Below, piece after piece: positions 33,998-43,275 of a stretch of DNA of 64,000 bases. Within the stretch, counting starts at the first letter, position 1. Each line of letters opens with the position of its first letter. Location of the stretch: the NCBI RefSeq assembly GCF_002860165.1, contig NZ_PGUZ01000012.1, positions 1 through 64,000 of the forward strand, read 5' to 3'. A model generated the notes under the pieces. It searched no databases. It saw only the letters and a program-made list of their open reading frames with translations, and was not told where the DNA came from. Both the position numbers and the translations under genes were made by a program. The stretch is from Bacillus sp. V3-13 (GTDB taxonomy: Bacteria; Bacillota; Bacilli; Bacillales; Cytobacillaceae).

Positions 33998-34009
33998 ATT
34001 ATCGATAAT
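33998..34009. promoter_or_regulatory. GntR operator 4 (dctP operon promoter): ATTATCGATAAT
   Basis: Perfect 12-bp palindrome identical to the core of operator 2, placed just downstream of the predicted start site. Confidence 0.7.
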
Positions 34010-34091
34010 GTCTTTTATCTTAGTTTGGAGGTGTTTGAAAGCGCATTCCAAGTGGTTTAAAAGTCGAAGCTACAATTTAGGGGGATTATTC

Positions 34092-35147
34092 ATGAAAAAG
34101 AAGAATGGTTTAATTGTATCTGTTTTAGCCCTGTTGCTAGTAATGTTGGCAGCCTGTTCAAGCGGTAATACTACAAGTTCCACTATATCTGCCAATGAAA
34201 AAAGTTCGTCTCCTGATGATCAAGTGGTAATAAAAATTGGTTCTGTAAATAATGATAAGCACACGTTATACAAGGGATATCAAAAATTTAAAGAGATCAT
34301 TGAAAAAGAAACAGGCGGAAAGATTAAGGTGGAAATCTATGCAAATGGTCAATTAGGCGATGACCGCACTATGATCGAAGGTCTTCAATTCGGTACACTT
34401 GAGGCTGTTGGTGTGTCCACATCCATGCTAGCAAACTGGGCCCCTCCGATGCTTGCGTATGATTTACCATTTGCATTCCCCGACAATGAAACAGCATATC
34501 AAGTACTTGATGGTCCTTTTGGTGAAAAGGTCGGAAAACTTCTTGAAAAAGAGAATCTCGTTCTTCTTGCTTATATGGAAAATGGTTTTCGGCAGTTAAC
34601 AAATAATGAGAAAGAAATAAAATCGGTTAAAGACTTAAAGGGATTGAAAATTCGCACGATGCAAACGCCTGTACATCTTGAAACCTGGAAGAAATTAGGT
34701 GCATCACCTACGCCAATGGCTTATACTGAACTGTTTACAGCTATGCAGCAGGGAGTTATCGATGGCCAAGAAAATCCTTACGGAAATATGGCAATGGATA
34801 AATTTTACGAAGTTCAAAAGTATTTGACAGAAACAAACCACGTGTATAACCCAATGGGCCTTGTTATCTCTAAAAAGTTCTTTGATGGACTAAGTGAAGA
34901 AGACAAAAAAATTATTAAAAATGCAGCAGTAGAAGCTGCTAAATATCAGCGCGAATTAAATCAACAGGAAAACGAAAGCTATAAACAAACGCTCATTGAT
35001 AATGGAATGCAAATCACAGAATTATCTCCAGAAGCAATTGACGAATTTTCAAACGCAACTCAAAGTATATACGAAACTTTCAGTTCGGAAATTGGCAAAG
35101 AATATCTGGAAGAGTTCTTAGCAGAATTGGAAAAGTATAAAAAATAG
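34092..35147 (+). CDS. dctP: TRAP transporter solute-binding lipoprotein (DctP)
   Basis: About 351 residues. Lipoprotein signal with lipobox LAAC. DctP family core: GQLGDDRTMIEGLQFGTLEAVG, the carboxylate-binding Arg in LKGLKIRTMQTPVHLETWKKLGA, and TAMQQGVIDGQENPYGNM. This Arg binds carboxylates in nearly all DctP proteins, so an organic acid is expected. The frame extends to 34008, but that start lies in the operator; GGGGG before ATG 34092 is correct. It heads the rightward enzyme operon and is divergent from dctQM. Confidence 0.9.
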   Translation: MKKKNGLIVSVLALLLVMLAACSSGNTTSSTISANEKSSSPDDQVVIKIGSVNNDKHTLYKGYQKFKEIIEKETGGKIKVEIYANGQLGDDRTMIEGLQFGTLEAVGVSTSMLANWAPPMLAYDLPFAFPDNETAYQVLDGPFGEKVGKLLEKENLVLLAYMENGFRQLTNNEKEIKSVKDLKGLKIRTMQTPVHLETWKKLGASPTPMAYTELFTAMQQGVIDGQENPYGNMAMDKFYEVQKYLTETNHVYNPMGLVISKKFFDGLSEEDKKIIKNAAVEAAKYQRELNQQENESYKQTLIDNGMQITELSPEAIDEFSNATQSIYETFSSEIGKEYLEEFLAELEKYKK

Positions 35148-35261
35148 AAATGTTATTGAAAGCGATTACTCTAAGGACTATTAAATGCTTTGAAAAGCTC
35201 AAAGCAGGAAACACTCTTCTTTATGTCTGGCAAAATTACTTATATTGATTAGGAGGATAAT

Positions 35262-36431
35262 ATGAACCTATTAAAAGACTCTTTTGAATTTGGCTTACAT
35301 ACACAGATTCATTTTGGTATTGGCCGTCTTCAAGAGTTACCGGAAATTATTAATAAATTTAATTATGGAAAGCTTCTAATCTGTACGGATAAAGGAATTG
35401 CTTCCTCAGGAGCTCTAGAACGGTTAGAAAGTATTTTGAATAATGGTGATATTCAATATCACGTTTTTGATGAAGTAGAACCGGACCCTACCTTCCGAGT
35501 CGTAAAAAAAGTAGAGAAAATCTTTAAAGATTCAGAATGCGACGCAATTATCGGCTTTGGTGGTGGAAGCTCTATCGATACGGCAAAAGGAGTATCAATA
35601 GCTGTAGCAAATCCAGGCGATTTAAGCCGGTTTGAAGGGAAAAACCAGATTCCAAATAAAGGCCCGGATATTATTGCGATTCCAACCACAGCAGGTACAG
35701 GATCTGAAGTAACCCATGCAACAGTCTTAAAAGATGAAGAGAGAAAATACAAAATGGGTATTCTTAGCGAACACTTACATCCGAAAGCTGCTATTTTGGA
35801 TCCCGAGTTATTAACAACGTTGCCTAGAGGACTTGCAGCTGTTACAGGAATGGACGCCTTAAGTCATGCCGTTGAATCGTATACATCAAATCAAGCACAG
35901 CCTATCACTGAAGCATTAGGTTTACATGCCATCGAACTGATTGGTAAATGGTTAAGACCATTTGTTGCCGATCGCACCAATATTGAAGCAGCTTCTCATA
36001 TGATGATGGCAAGTACGATCGCGGGTGCCGCATTTATTTGGGGAAGAGTAGCAGCTGTTCATGCTCTTTCGCACCCGCTGGGTGGTCGTTATAAAATAGC
36101 GCACGGTCTGGCTAACGCGATACTTCTACCGGTTGTAATGAAATATAATTTGAGCTCTAATTTCCGGAAATTCAAACGAATCGCTGATCAACTTGGCGAA
36201 AATACAAGTGGTTTAAGCGATAGAAGCGCGGCTGAAAAATCGGTGGCGGCCGTACAGGCTTTGGTAACAGATTTAGATATTCCCAAAACATTAACAGCCA
36301 TTAATATTGAATTATCAGATGAAGAAGTTCAAGTAGTCGCCCAAGAAGCATTCGATAGCGGTATCGCAAATGCAAATCCCAAAAATGTGACGGTACAGGA
36401 TTTGGTTTCTATTATTAAAACAATTAAATAA
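35262..36431 (+). CDS. Iron-containing alcohol dehydrogenase
   Basis: 389 residues of the group III (Fe-ADH) family. NAD-binding GFGGGSSIDTAKG, then TTAGTGSEVT and GMDALSHAVESYTS, and the metal ligands Asp/His/His/His in the last two and in VHALSHPLGGRYKIAHGLANA. It oxidises a primary or hydroxy-acid alcohol to an aldehyde; 4-hydroxybutyrate dehydrogenases and maleylacetate reductases are relatives. It lies 12 bp before the aldehyde dehydrogenase gene, which probably takes its product. GGAGG precedes ATG 35262. Confidence 0.88.
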   Translation: MNLLKDSFEFGLHTQIHFGIGRLQELPEIINKFNYGKLLICTDKGIASSGALERLESILNNGDIQYHVFDEVEPDPTFRVVKKVEKIFKDSECDAIIGFGGGSSIDTAKGVSIAVANPGDLSRFEGKNQIPNKGPDIIAIPTTAGTGSEVTHATVLKDEERKYKMGILSEHLHPKAAILDPELLTTLPRGLAAVTGMDALSHAVESYTSNQAQPITEALGLHAIELIGKWLRPFVADRTNIEAASHMMMASTIAGAAFIWGRVAAVHALSHPLGGRYKIAHGLANAILLPVVMKYNLSSNFRKFKRIADQLGENTSGLSDRSAAEKSVAAVQALVTDLDIPKTLTAINIELSDEEVQVVAQEAFDSGIANANPKNVTVQDLVSIIKTIK

Positions 36432-36442
36432 GAGGTGGAAAA

Positions 36443-37903
36443 ATGGTCGCTATAAAGAATTCTTTAATTAAAGTAAATAATTATATAGATGGTAAATGGG
36501 CTCCAGCTTCAAATAATAAGACAAATAAAAGAGAAAACCCGGCAAATATCAATGAAATTATTGCACTTGTTCCAAATTCAACGCAAGAAGACGCCAACAA
36601 AGCGGTTGAAGCAGCTTATAAAGCATTTCAGTCCTGGTCTAAGCTTTCTGCAATTACGCGTGGTAACTACCTATACCGATTTGCAGAGGAATTGGAAGCC
36701 AACAAAATGGAAGTAGCAGAATTATTAACACTAGAACAAGGAAAGCCACTTGGCGAATCAATAGGTGAAATCAATAAAACGATCAGCGAAGTACGTTTTA
36801 CAGCTGGAGAGGCTGCAAGGATAGTCGGCGAGACGTTACCGAGTGAACGTGAAAATGTTGACATTCGTACAATAAGAGTACCTAAAGGGGTTATTGCTGC
36901 TATTTCACCTTGCAATTTTCCGCTTGTTACACCACTCCGAAAAATAGCTCCTGCATTGGCAGCGGGAAATACAGTTGTCTTTAAACCTGCAAGTTTAACA
37001 GCAGCGATGGGAGCAAAAATTGTAGAGTTGTTTGAAAAAACTGGTTTGCCGGCTGGTGTCTTAAATTTAGTAATTGGTTCCGGACGAAGTGTTGGGAATC
37101 AAATTGTGAATCATCCTAAAGTGCGAGGTATTACGTTCACTGGTTCAACCGATGTAGGATCAAGTATTTATGAACAGGCATCAAAGCGATTAATTCAAGT
37201 CCAGCTTGAAATGGGTGGCAAGAATGCTGCGATTATTTATGATTATCCAGATATCGAAGCGGCCATTAATCAAATTGTACCCGCAGCATTTGCAAACGCC
37301 GGACAAAGATGTACATCAATTAGCCGGATCATCGTAAGCGAGACGGAAATTGAGCAGGCTTTAGCTTCCTTAAAACGAAAAATCGACCAATATAGTATTG
37401 GAGAAGGTATAGAAGACCATACAACTATGGGACCGTTAGTCTCGAAAGATCAGTTGGATATTGTTGAGTCTTATGTCCAAATTGGCCTGGAGGAAGGAGC
37501 TTCATTAGTAACAGGAGGGAAAGCTGTTACTCTTGACAAACAAGGTTACTATTACGAGCCCACGGTTTTTGCTGACGTAAAACCAAATTATAGAATTGCA
37601 AAAGAAGAGATTTTTGGACCGGTGCTAGTTGTGTTAGCGGCAAGAAATTTTGAGGAGGCACTTGAGATTTGCAATGATAATAAATACGGGCTGGCGGCAT
37701 CTTGTTTTACTCAAAATAAGTCGTACCAAACTAAATTCATCAATGAAATACAAGCAGGAATGATTCATTTAAATAATGGAACGATCAGTGAATCACATGT
37801 GCCATTCGGAGGGCTGAAACAATCTGCTATTGGTCCGTATTCGATCGGAAGTACATCAAAGGACTTCTTTACAGAATTAAAAGTCATTTACGATGCGAGT
37901 TAA
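36443..37903 (+). CDS. NAD(P)-dependent aldehyde dehydrogenase (semialdehyde dehydrogenase type)
   Basis: 486 residues of the ALDH superfamily. SPCNFPLVTPLRKIAPALAAGN holds the catalytic Asn, the general base Glu is in QLEMGGKNAAI, the nucleophile Cys is in AGQRCTS, and EEIFGPVLVV is the C-terminal motif. It most resembles succinate-semialdehyde and 2-oxoglutarate-semialdehyde dehydrogenases (GabD/YcbD group), which suits an omega-oxo acid product of the upstream alcohol dehydrogenase. It begins 11 bp after that gene. Confidence 0.88.
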   Translation: MVAIKNSLIKVNNYIDGKWAPASNNKTNKRENPANINEIIALVPNSTQEDANKAVEAAYKAFQSWSKLSAITRGNYLYRFAEELEANKMEVAELLTLEQGKPLGESIGEINKTISEVRFTAGEAARIVGETLPSERENVDIRTIRVPKGVIAAISPCNFPLVTPLRKIAPALAAGNTVVFKPASLTAAMGAKIVELFEKTGLPAGVLNLVIGSGRSVGNQIVNHPKVRGITFTGSTDVGSSIYEQASKRLIQVQLEMGGKNAAIIYDYPDIEAAINQIVPAAFANAGQRCTSISRIIVSETEIEQALASLKRKIDQYSIGEGIEDHTTMGPLVSKDQLDIVESYVQIGLEEGASLVTGGKAVTLDKQGYYYEPTVFADVKPNYRIAKEEIFGPVLVVLAARNFEEALEICNDNKYGLAASCFTQNKSYQTKFINEIQAGMIHLNNGTISESHVPFGGLKQSAIGPYSIGSTSKDFFTELKVIYDAS

Positions 37904-37940
37904 AATACCAGTTCGATAGTCGTGGTGAAAGGGGATTCAT

Positions 37941-39080
37941 ATGCAAATAACAGAAGCGCAACAAAATTGGAAAGAAATCGCTCGGGATTTTGCTAAACGT
38001 AAATTACAACCTGCGACAGAATGGCTCGAAGGAGACGCCTTTTGGGCAAATGCAAAAAAGTTAGCTGATCATGGATTTCTAGGTTTAACTCTTCCTGAGG
38101 AATATGGGGGGATGGGTTTAAATTTATTTGATGCCCTTCTTATGATTGAAGAATTGTGCCGTGTCTGTCCAACAAGTGGTCGCCATGCGTATCATGCAAG
38201 TATGGGTATCGCATCATTCATCAATCATTTAGGCAATCAGCAACAAAAGGAAAAATATTTGCCTCTGATTACATCAGGCAAGCTTTTCGTTGCTCTTGGT
38301 ATGAGTGAACCGGAAGCAGGAAGTGCGGCAACCGATATTATGACGACCGCGGTTGAGGATGGAGATTTCTTCCGTTTAAATGGTTCAAAAGTATTTATCA
38401 GTGATGCACATCTTGCTGATGTGTTCGTTGTGTATGCACGCTTTGGCAACTCGGGCCGCACGTCAGATATTGGAGCTATCCTGGTAGAACGCGGAACTCC
38501 TGGCTTTACGGTCGGACCTGATGAAGAGAACATGAGCGGAGAAATCCAATGTGCCCTCTATTTTGAAGATGCCATGGTGCCGAAAGAAAATGTTCTTGTC
38601 ACGCAAAACGCTTTTAAAAAATTAATGGGTGTTTATAATGGTGTACGTTTAGGTTATCTGGCACAAACGATGGGCATTACACAAGCCGCATTTGACCGCA
38701 CGATTCAGCATGTTACCCAACGAAAACAGTTTGGTAAAGAAATTTGTGAGTTTCAGGGACTGCAATGGATGATATCTGATATGTATGTGCAGCTAGAAGC
38801 TGCCCGTACATTACTGTATCGAGCGGCTGAAGCCGCTTCGGATAATAAACCGAATAAAAATGCTGTAAGTGTCGCAAAAATTTTTGTAGCTGAAGCTGCG
38901 CAAAAAATTACCGATACATGTATTCAACTTCACGGCGGCTATGGATTTTCTAAACAGTATCCACTTGAATGGTATTACCGTTGTGTGCGATCAGCTTCGA
39001 TTGCAGGCGGTACATTGCAAGTTCATAAAACGATGCTTGCTTCAAGTGTGCTGGGGAGAAAATTCGACCAACGTAGATAA
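37941..39080 (+). CDS. Acyl-CoA dehydrogenase family flavoprotein lacking the canonical catalytic Glu
   Basis: 379 residues with N-terminal helical, central beta (MSEPEAGSAATDI, FAD/acyl contacts) and C-terminal helical domains of ACADs; RKQFGK and HGGYGFSKQYPLEW are standard. An ungapped alignment to MCAD puts Gly356 where Glu376 acts (IAGGT against IYEGT). At the alternative LCAD/isovaleryl position it has Val235 (GVRLG against QERLL). Both base positions are thus lost. It may use another residue or perform a non-dehydrogenation reaction, as desulfinase- and nitro-active ACADs do. It is in the middle of the operon; etfBA is its likely electron partner. Confidence 0.85.
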   Translation: MQITEAQQNWKEIARDFAKRKLQPATEWLEGDAFWANAKKLADHGFLGLTLPEEYGGMGLNLFDALLMIEELCRVCPTSGRHAYHASMGIASFINHLGNQQQKEKYLPLITSGKLFVALGMSEPEAGSAATDIMTTAVEDGDFFRLNGSKVFISDAHLADVFVVYARFGNSGRTSDIGAILVERGTPGFTVGPDEENMSGEIQCALYFEDAMVPKENVLVTQNAFKKLMGVYNGVRLGYLAQTMGITQAAFDRTIQHVTQRKQFGKEICEFQGLQWMISDMYVQLEAARTLLYRAAEAASDNKPNKNAVSVAKIFVAEAAQKITDTCIQLHGGYGFSKQYPLEWYYRCVRSASIAGGTLQVHKTMLASSVLGRKFDQRR

Positions 39081-39125
39081 CAATATATTAGTTTCTTAAA
39101 CTAGGTAAAAAAAGGGGGAGATGGG

Positions 39126-40721
39126 ATGACAAGAGCATCTCTTATCCAGAAAAGGCACTCGAAGATCGTTTCGGCAGAAGAAGCAGTGAGTAATATTCCG
39201 AGTGGTGCCATGATTACAATTGGAGGTCTAATTTCCATCCTCTGCCCGGAAAAGGTGTTAGCTGCATTAGGAAATCGATTTTCAAAAACTGGTGAACCTG
39301 GAAATTTGTCCGTTATTACACCAGTAAGAGTAGGATGGGATCCTGACAAAAGTACGGGACTCGAGCATTTGGCGCAAAAAGGAATGCTTAAAAGGTTGAT
39401 AAGCGGAAGTTTTAATGTAAAAGAAAGCCCCAAGTTAACCAATATGATAAAAAACAATGAAGTTGAAGCTTACAACTTTTCAATGGGAACCTTATTTCAG
39501 TTAATTAGATCGATTGCCGGCGGGCATCCGGGCCTTTTGACAACAGCAGGGCTCCATACATATGTCGATCCCCGGCACGATGGCGGACGATTAAATGAAC
39601 ACACCAAGGAAGATATTGTCCATTTACTTGAAATAGATGGGAAGGAATATTTATTTTATCCATCTTTTCCAATCGACGTTGCCATTATTAGAGGTACTAC
39701 GGCTGATGAAAGTGGAAATATCACATTAGAGGAAGAACCTGCAACATTAAGCGGATTAGAAATGGCGATGGCTGCCAGGGCAAGTGGCGGATATGTCATT
39801 GCGCAGGTAAAGCGGGTAACTAAAAATAATACTCTTCATCCACGTTCAGTTGAAATTCCGGGGATTTTAGTTGATGCGGTTGTGATAGATGAAGAACAGA
39901 AACAAAGTGTATTACCCGATTATGACCCAAGCTGGACTGGAGAAATTAAAAAACCGATTAATCAAATGAAAAAAACATTGCCATTAGATGCTAAAAAAAT
40001 AATTTTACGTCGGGCTGCGAAAGAAATTTCTACAGGATCTATTATCAATCTGGGTGTAGGTATTCCTGTAGATCTTCCACAACTTGCGTTGGAAGAAGGC
40101 TTTTTCGATAAAGTTACGTTTTCTTTAGAGCATGGCGCCATCGGAGGTATCCCGATGGGTGTAGAAGTATTTGGTGCTCATATAAACCCTGATGCGTTTG
40201 TTACTTCTCCTCAAATATTTGACTTTTATCAAGCAGGCGGGCTTTCTTGCACTTTACTTGGATTTGCTCAAATTGATGGTACCGGGAATGTGAATGTTAG
40301 TAAGTTTAACGGGATATTCCGAGGTTCGGGTGGCTTTATTGATATTACGCATCAAACGCCGAAAATTCTTTTTTGTGGAACATTAACTAGCGGCGGTTTA
40401 AAGATTTCCGTGGGAAATGGGAAAGTGAAAATTGGAAGCGAAGGCCGCCATAAGAAATTTATTAATGCCATTGAACATATGACCTTTAATGCAAAACAGG
40501 CTTTGAAAAAAGGCCAGGAAGTTTTATATATAACAGAACGCTGCGTCTTTCGGTTGGAAGAAGATGGCCTGGTTCTCATCGAGTATGCTCCGGGAATCGA
40601 TGTTCAAAAAGATATTATTTCAAATATTGAGTGCAACGTAAGGATAGCTGACGATTTAAAGCTGATGGACTCAGAGCTTTTCAATGAAACTAAAACTGAT
40701 ATGGTTATGGAGAAGGTTTGA
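39126..40721 (+). CDS. Acyl-CoA:acetate/3-oxoacid CoA-transferase (COG4670, fused subunits)
   Basis: 531 residues, a single chain holding both halves of a family I CoA-transferase. The N-terminal half has GGLISILCPEKVLAALG and later the C-terminal half has LGVGIPVDLPQLA and the catalytic glutamate in FSLEHGAIGGIP. Propionate/acetyl-CoA transferases (YdiF/Pct) have this form. It would activate the imported acid, or an acid made by the aldehyde dehydrogenase, to its CoA ester. ATG 39126 follows GGGGGAG. The next gene starts 13 bp downstream. Confidence 0.88.
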   Translation: MTRASLIQKRHSKIVSAEEAVSNIPSGAMITIGGLISILCPEKVLAALGNRFSKTGEPGNLSVITPVRVGWDPDKSTGLEHLAQKGMLKRLISGSFNVKESPKLTNMIKNNEVEAYNFSMGTLFQLIRSIAGGHPGLLTTAGLHTYVDPRHDGGRLNEHTKEDIVHLLEIDGKEYLFYPSFPIDVAIIRGTTADESGNITLEEEPATLSGLEMAMAARASGGYVIAQVKRVTKNNTLHPRSVEIPGILVDAVVIDEEQKQSVLPDYDPSWTGEIKKPINQMKKTLPLDAKKIILRRAAKEISTGSIINLGVGIPVDLPQLALEEGFFDKVTFSLEHGAIGGIPMGVEVFGAHINPDAFVTSPQIFDFYQAGGLSCTLLGFAQIDGTGNVNVSKFNGIFRGSGGFIDITHQTPKILFCGTLTSGGLKISVGNGKVKIGSEGRHKKFINAIEHMTFNAKQALKKGQEVLYITERCVFRLEEDGLVLIEYAPGIDVQKDIISNIECNVRIADDLKLMDSELFNETKTDMVMEKV

Positions 40722-40734
40722 AAGGGTGGACTAA

Positions 40735-42477
40735 GTGAAAGTAGATTACATTTACGAGACAGAGGTACTCGTTGTTGGAGGCGGGGGAGCTGCAGCAAGA
40801 GCAGCTCTTTCTGCAGCAGAGGCAGGGGCTAATGTTCGAATAGCGGTAAAAGCAAATTGGTTAAGTGGAGGGTCCACCGCAACGGCATTTTCTGAGTTGT
40901 TAGCGATTGCTGCTGCTATCGGTCATGCAGATGAACGAGATCACCCGGAAATTCATTATGAAGATACTCTTGATGCTGGAAGAGGGTTTATTGATCCGGA
41001 ACTTGTCTGGACATTTGCTTCTGAAGTGCCGGATCGCATTCAAGATCTTATCGATATTGGATTGAACTTTGATAGACAAGAAAATGGAAAGTTGGTACAG
41101 GGCATGAGTGACTTTGCAACATATCCAAGAACATGCAGAGTTAACGGTGTAACAGCCCGCCATATTTTAGTTGCCCTGGCAAAACAAATAAAAAAGAAGG
41201 ATGTTCCAATAGATGAAAATATGATGGTATTTAAATTATTGACAGATCATAATCAAAGCATAACAGGTGCACTAAGTATTAACAGAAATACGAAAGAAAT
41301 TACACTGTATAAAACACCCTCTGTGATTCTTGCGTGTGGCGGAGCACACCACATTTACAAGTACGCAGTTGGAACGCCAGATATGACAGGTAATGGATAT
41401 GCAATGGCTTATGAATTGGGAATTCCTCTGGTCAATATGGAGTTTATCCAAATTGGGCCTGCGGCAATAAAACCTTCTATGACTCTTCTTTCAGGACCCG
41501 TATGGAAAACCAAGCCGATTTTGACAAATGGAAAAGGTGAAAATATTCTTGAAAAATATGTACCCCCTCACATATCCATTGATGAAGTTTATAACAAGAA
41601 GGTTTTTCCGTTTACAATTTCAACTCCTGCCTATTACCTAGATACCTCGATTCAGAAGGAAATCGAGCGAAACCCTACTCCGAATGGCGGTGTATGGGGC
41701 ATTATGCCTCCAGGATCTGAAAGTATAGTAGAAGAAAAAATGCCGAAAACATATGGAGTCTTAAAATCGAAAGGAATCGATATATATAAGGCCCCATTTG
41801 AGGTAGCTCTTGTTGCCCAGTGTATGAATGGCGGAGCGTTAATTGAAAGTCCGGATGGCACAACTAAAGTCTCCGGTTTATTTATTGCAGGAGAAACAGC
41901 TGGGGGCTTACGTGGTCCGGATCGCCCTGGAGGAAATTCGTTAGCTGAAGGTCAGGTTTTCGGTCATCGGACTGGCAAGGCGGCGGCTTCACATGCCAAA
42001 AAGAAAGTGGCGGAGATGAAAATTGAAAAAGAAACTCAGGCTGTATTAACAGAGCTTAATAACTGGATTAATAGCAGTAACGGAGAAAAACAAGTTCATA
42101 AAGCCATTGCCTCCCTTAAAGAAACGATGTATAAAAACTGTCTAATTATTCGTAGTGAAGAGCGCTTGGACAATGCACTACAGAAAATCAATGAACTGCA
42201 AAGATCTCTAGAAGTGGGAGAATTTTATATTAATAGGGATAATTTATTTATGGCTATTGACTTTCGACATATGCTTATAACGGCTAAATCCATTGTATTA
42301 TCGGCACTTACACGTACAGAGAGCAGAAGCTGCCACTACCGTGAGGATTATCCGGAAAAGAATGATTCAGAGTGGATAAAAAGTATTTATGCGATTCAAG
42401 AAAACGGTGAAATGGAAGTACGGACACGTCATTGGCCAAAAAAACGAAAAAACGAAAAAAGCGAACTAAAGCTATGA
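40735..42477 (+). CDS. FAD-dependent fumarate reductase/succinate dehydrogenase-like flavoprotein
   Basis: 580 residues. N-terminal FAD motif VLVVGGGGAAARAALSAAEAGANV, substrate-domain segment TYPRTCRVNGVTARHILVALAKQ, and C-terminal GETAGGLRGPDRPGGNSLAEGQVFG. These mark the SdhA/FrdA/NadB/Aps reductase fold. It lacks an obvious signal peptide and no iron-sulfur subunit is adjacent, so electrons may pass to the co-regulated ETF or directly to a quinone. It starts at GTG 40735 after GGGTGG, and its stop overlaps the next start (ATGA). Confidence 0.85.
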   Translation: MKVDYIYETEVLVVGGGGAAARAALSAAEAGANVRIAVKANWLSGGSTATAFSELLAIAAAIGHADERDHPEIHYEDTLDAGRGFIDPELVWTFASEVPDRIQDLIDIGLNFDRQENGKLVQGMSDFATYPRTCRVNGVTARHILVALAKQIKKKDVPIDENMMVFKLLTDHNQSITGALSINRNTKEITLYKTPSVILACGGAHHIYKYAVGTPDMTGNGYAMAYELGIPLVNMEFIQIGPAAIKPSMTLLSGPVWKTKPILTNGKGENILEKYVPPHISIDEVYNKKVFPFTISTPAYYLDTSIQKEIERNPTPNGGVWGIMPPGSESIVEEKMPKTYGVLKSKGIDIYKAPFEVALVAQCMNGGALIESPDGTTKVSGLFIAGETAGGLRGPDRPGGNSLAEGQVFGHRTGKAAASHAKKKVAEMKIEKETQAVLTELNNWINSSNGEKQVHKAIASLKETMYKNCLIIRSEERLDNALQKINELQRSLEVGEFYINRDNLFMAIDFRHMLITAKSIVLSALTRTESRSCHYREDYPEKNDSEWIKSIYAIQENGEMEVRTRHWPKKRKNEKSELKL

Positions 42478-43238
42478 GTGTAAATATTTCGATTGATGAG
42501 GGAATAGCGCATGTCATATTGGAAAACCCTCCTTTAAACCTTCTATCGAATAAGGTCAAGCTTGAGATTAAGCGAGCTTTTCAATCCCTTGCCAGAAATG
42601 AAAATGTTAGAGTTGTTTTATTCGATACCATTGGAGACCATTTCTGTTGTGGAGCAGATTTAAAAGAGTTTCCTGATCGTATCAAAAAAAATACAGCGAA
42701 GGATGCATGGATCGATGGGCATGAAATGCTACAGACTGTTATGAATGTCCCACAGCCCTCCATCGTGTGTGTAAAAGGCAATGCCTTGGGTGGAGGTGCT
42801 GAATTGGCCAGTGCCTTTGATATCAGATTGTTTGCAGATGATGTTTCATTTGGATATCCGGAAGTAAGCCGGGGTGTTTTCCCAGGTAACGGCGGAATGG
42901 AGCGGTTTATTCAACTCTTGGGAGAAGCGAATGCAGCCTATTTATTTTTAACTGGTGAACGAATGACGGCCAACGAGTTATTAAGAATTGGAATGGCCAA
43001 TAAGGTAGTAGAAAGAAGACAATTAGAATCAGAAGGAAAGAAAATAGCTCATCTGCTGGGCACTTATTCATACCCTGCGATTCAAACAATAAAAAAAGCT
43101 ATTATTGCCTGCAGAGAAAGTGATCAATTTTTTCAAAAAGGAATGTATGAATTTGCTTCACTTCATAGCACAGAGGATATCAAAGAATCAATCAATGCTT
43201 TTTTTGAGAAAAGAACGCCTTCATATCAACATAAATAA
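42474..43238 (+). CDS. Enoyl-CoA hydratase/isomerase (crotonase) family protein
   Basis: 254 residues. The CoA-binding oxyanion region is HFCCGADLKEF and GNALGGGAELASAFDIRLF, and both catalytic glutamates of true hydratases are retained (GGGAELA and FGYPEVSRG). It is therefore probably a hydratase acting on an enoyl-CoA. The frame starts at 42432, but the ATGA overlap with the preceding stop marks ATG 42474 as the translated start, coupled to the flavoprotein gene. Confidence 0.87.
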   Translation: MSVNISIDEGIAHVILENPPLNLLSNKVKLEIKRAFQSLARNENVRVVLFDTIGDHFCCGADLKEFPDRIKKNTAKDAWIDGHEMLQTVMNVPQPSIVCVKGNALGGGAELASAFDIRLFADDVSFGYPEVSRGVFPGNGGMERFIQLLGEANAAYLFLTGERMTANELLRIGMANKVVERRQLESEGKKIAHLLGTYSYPAIQTIKKAIIACRESDQFFQKGMYEFASLHSTEDIKESINAFFEKRTPSYQHK

Positions 43239-43275
43239 GGTAAAAAGCTAATTTTCAAAATGGGAGGGTAGAAAA

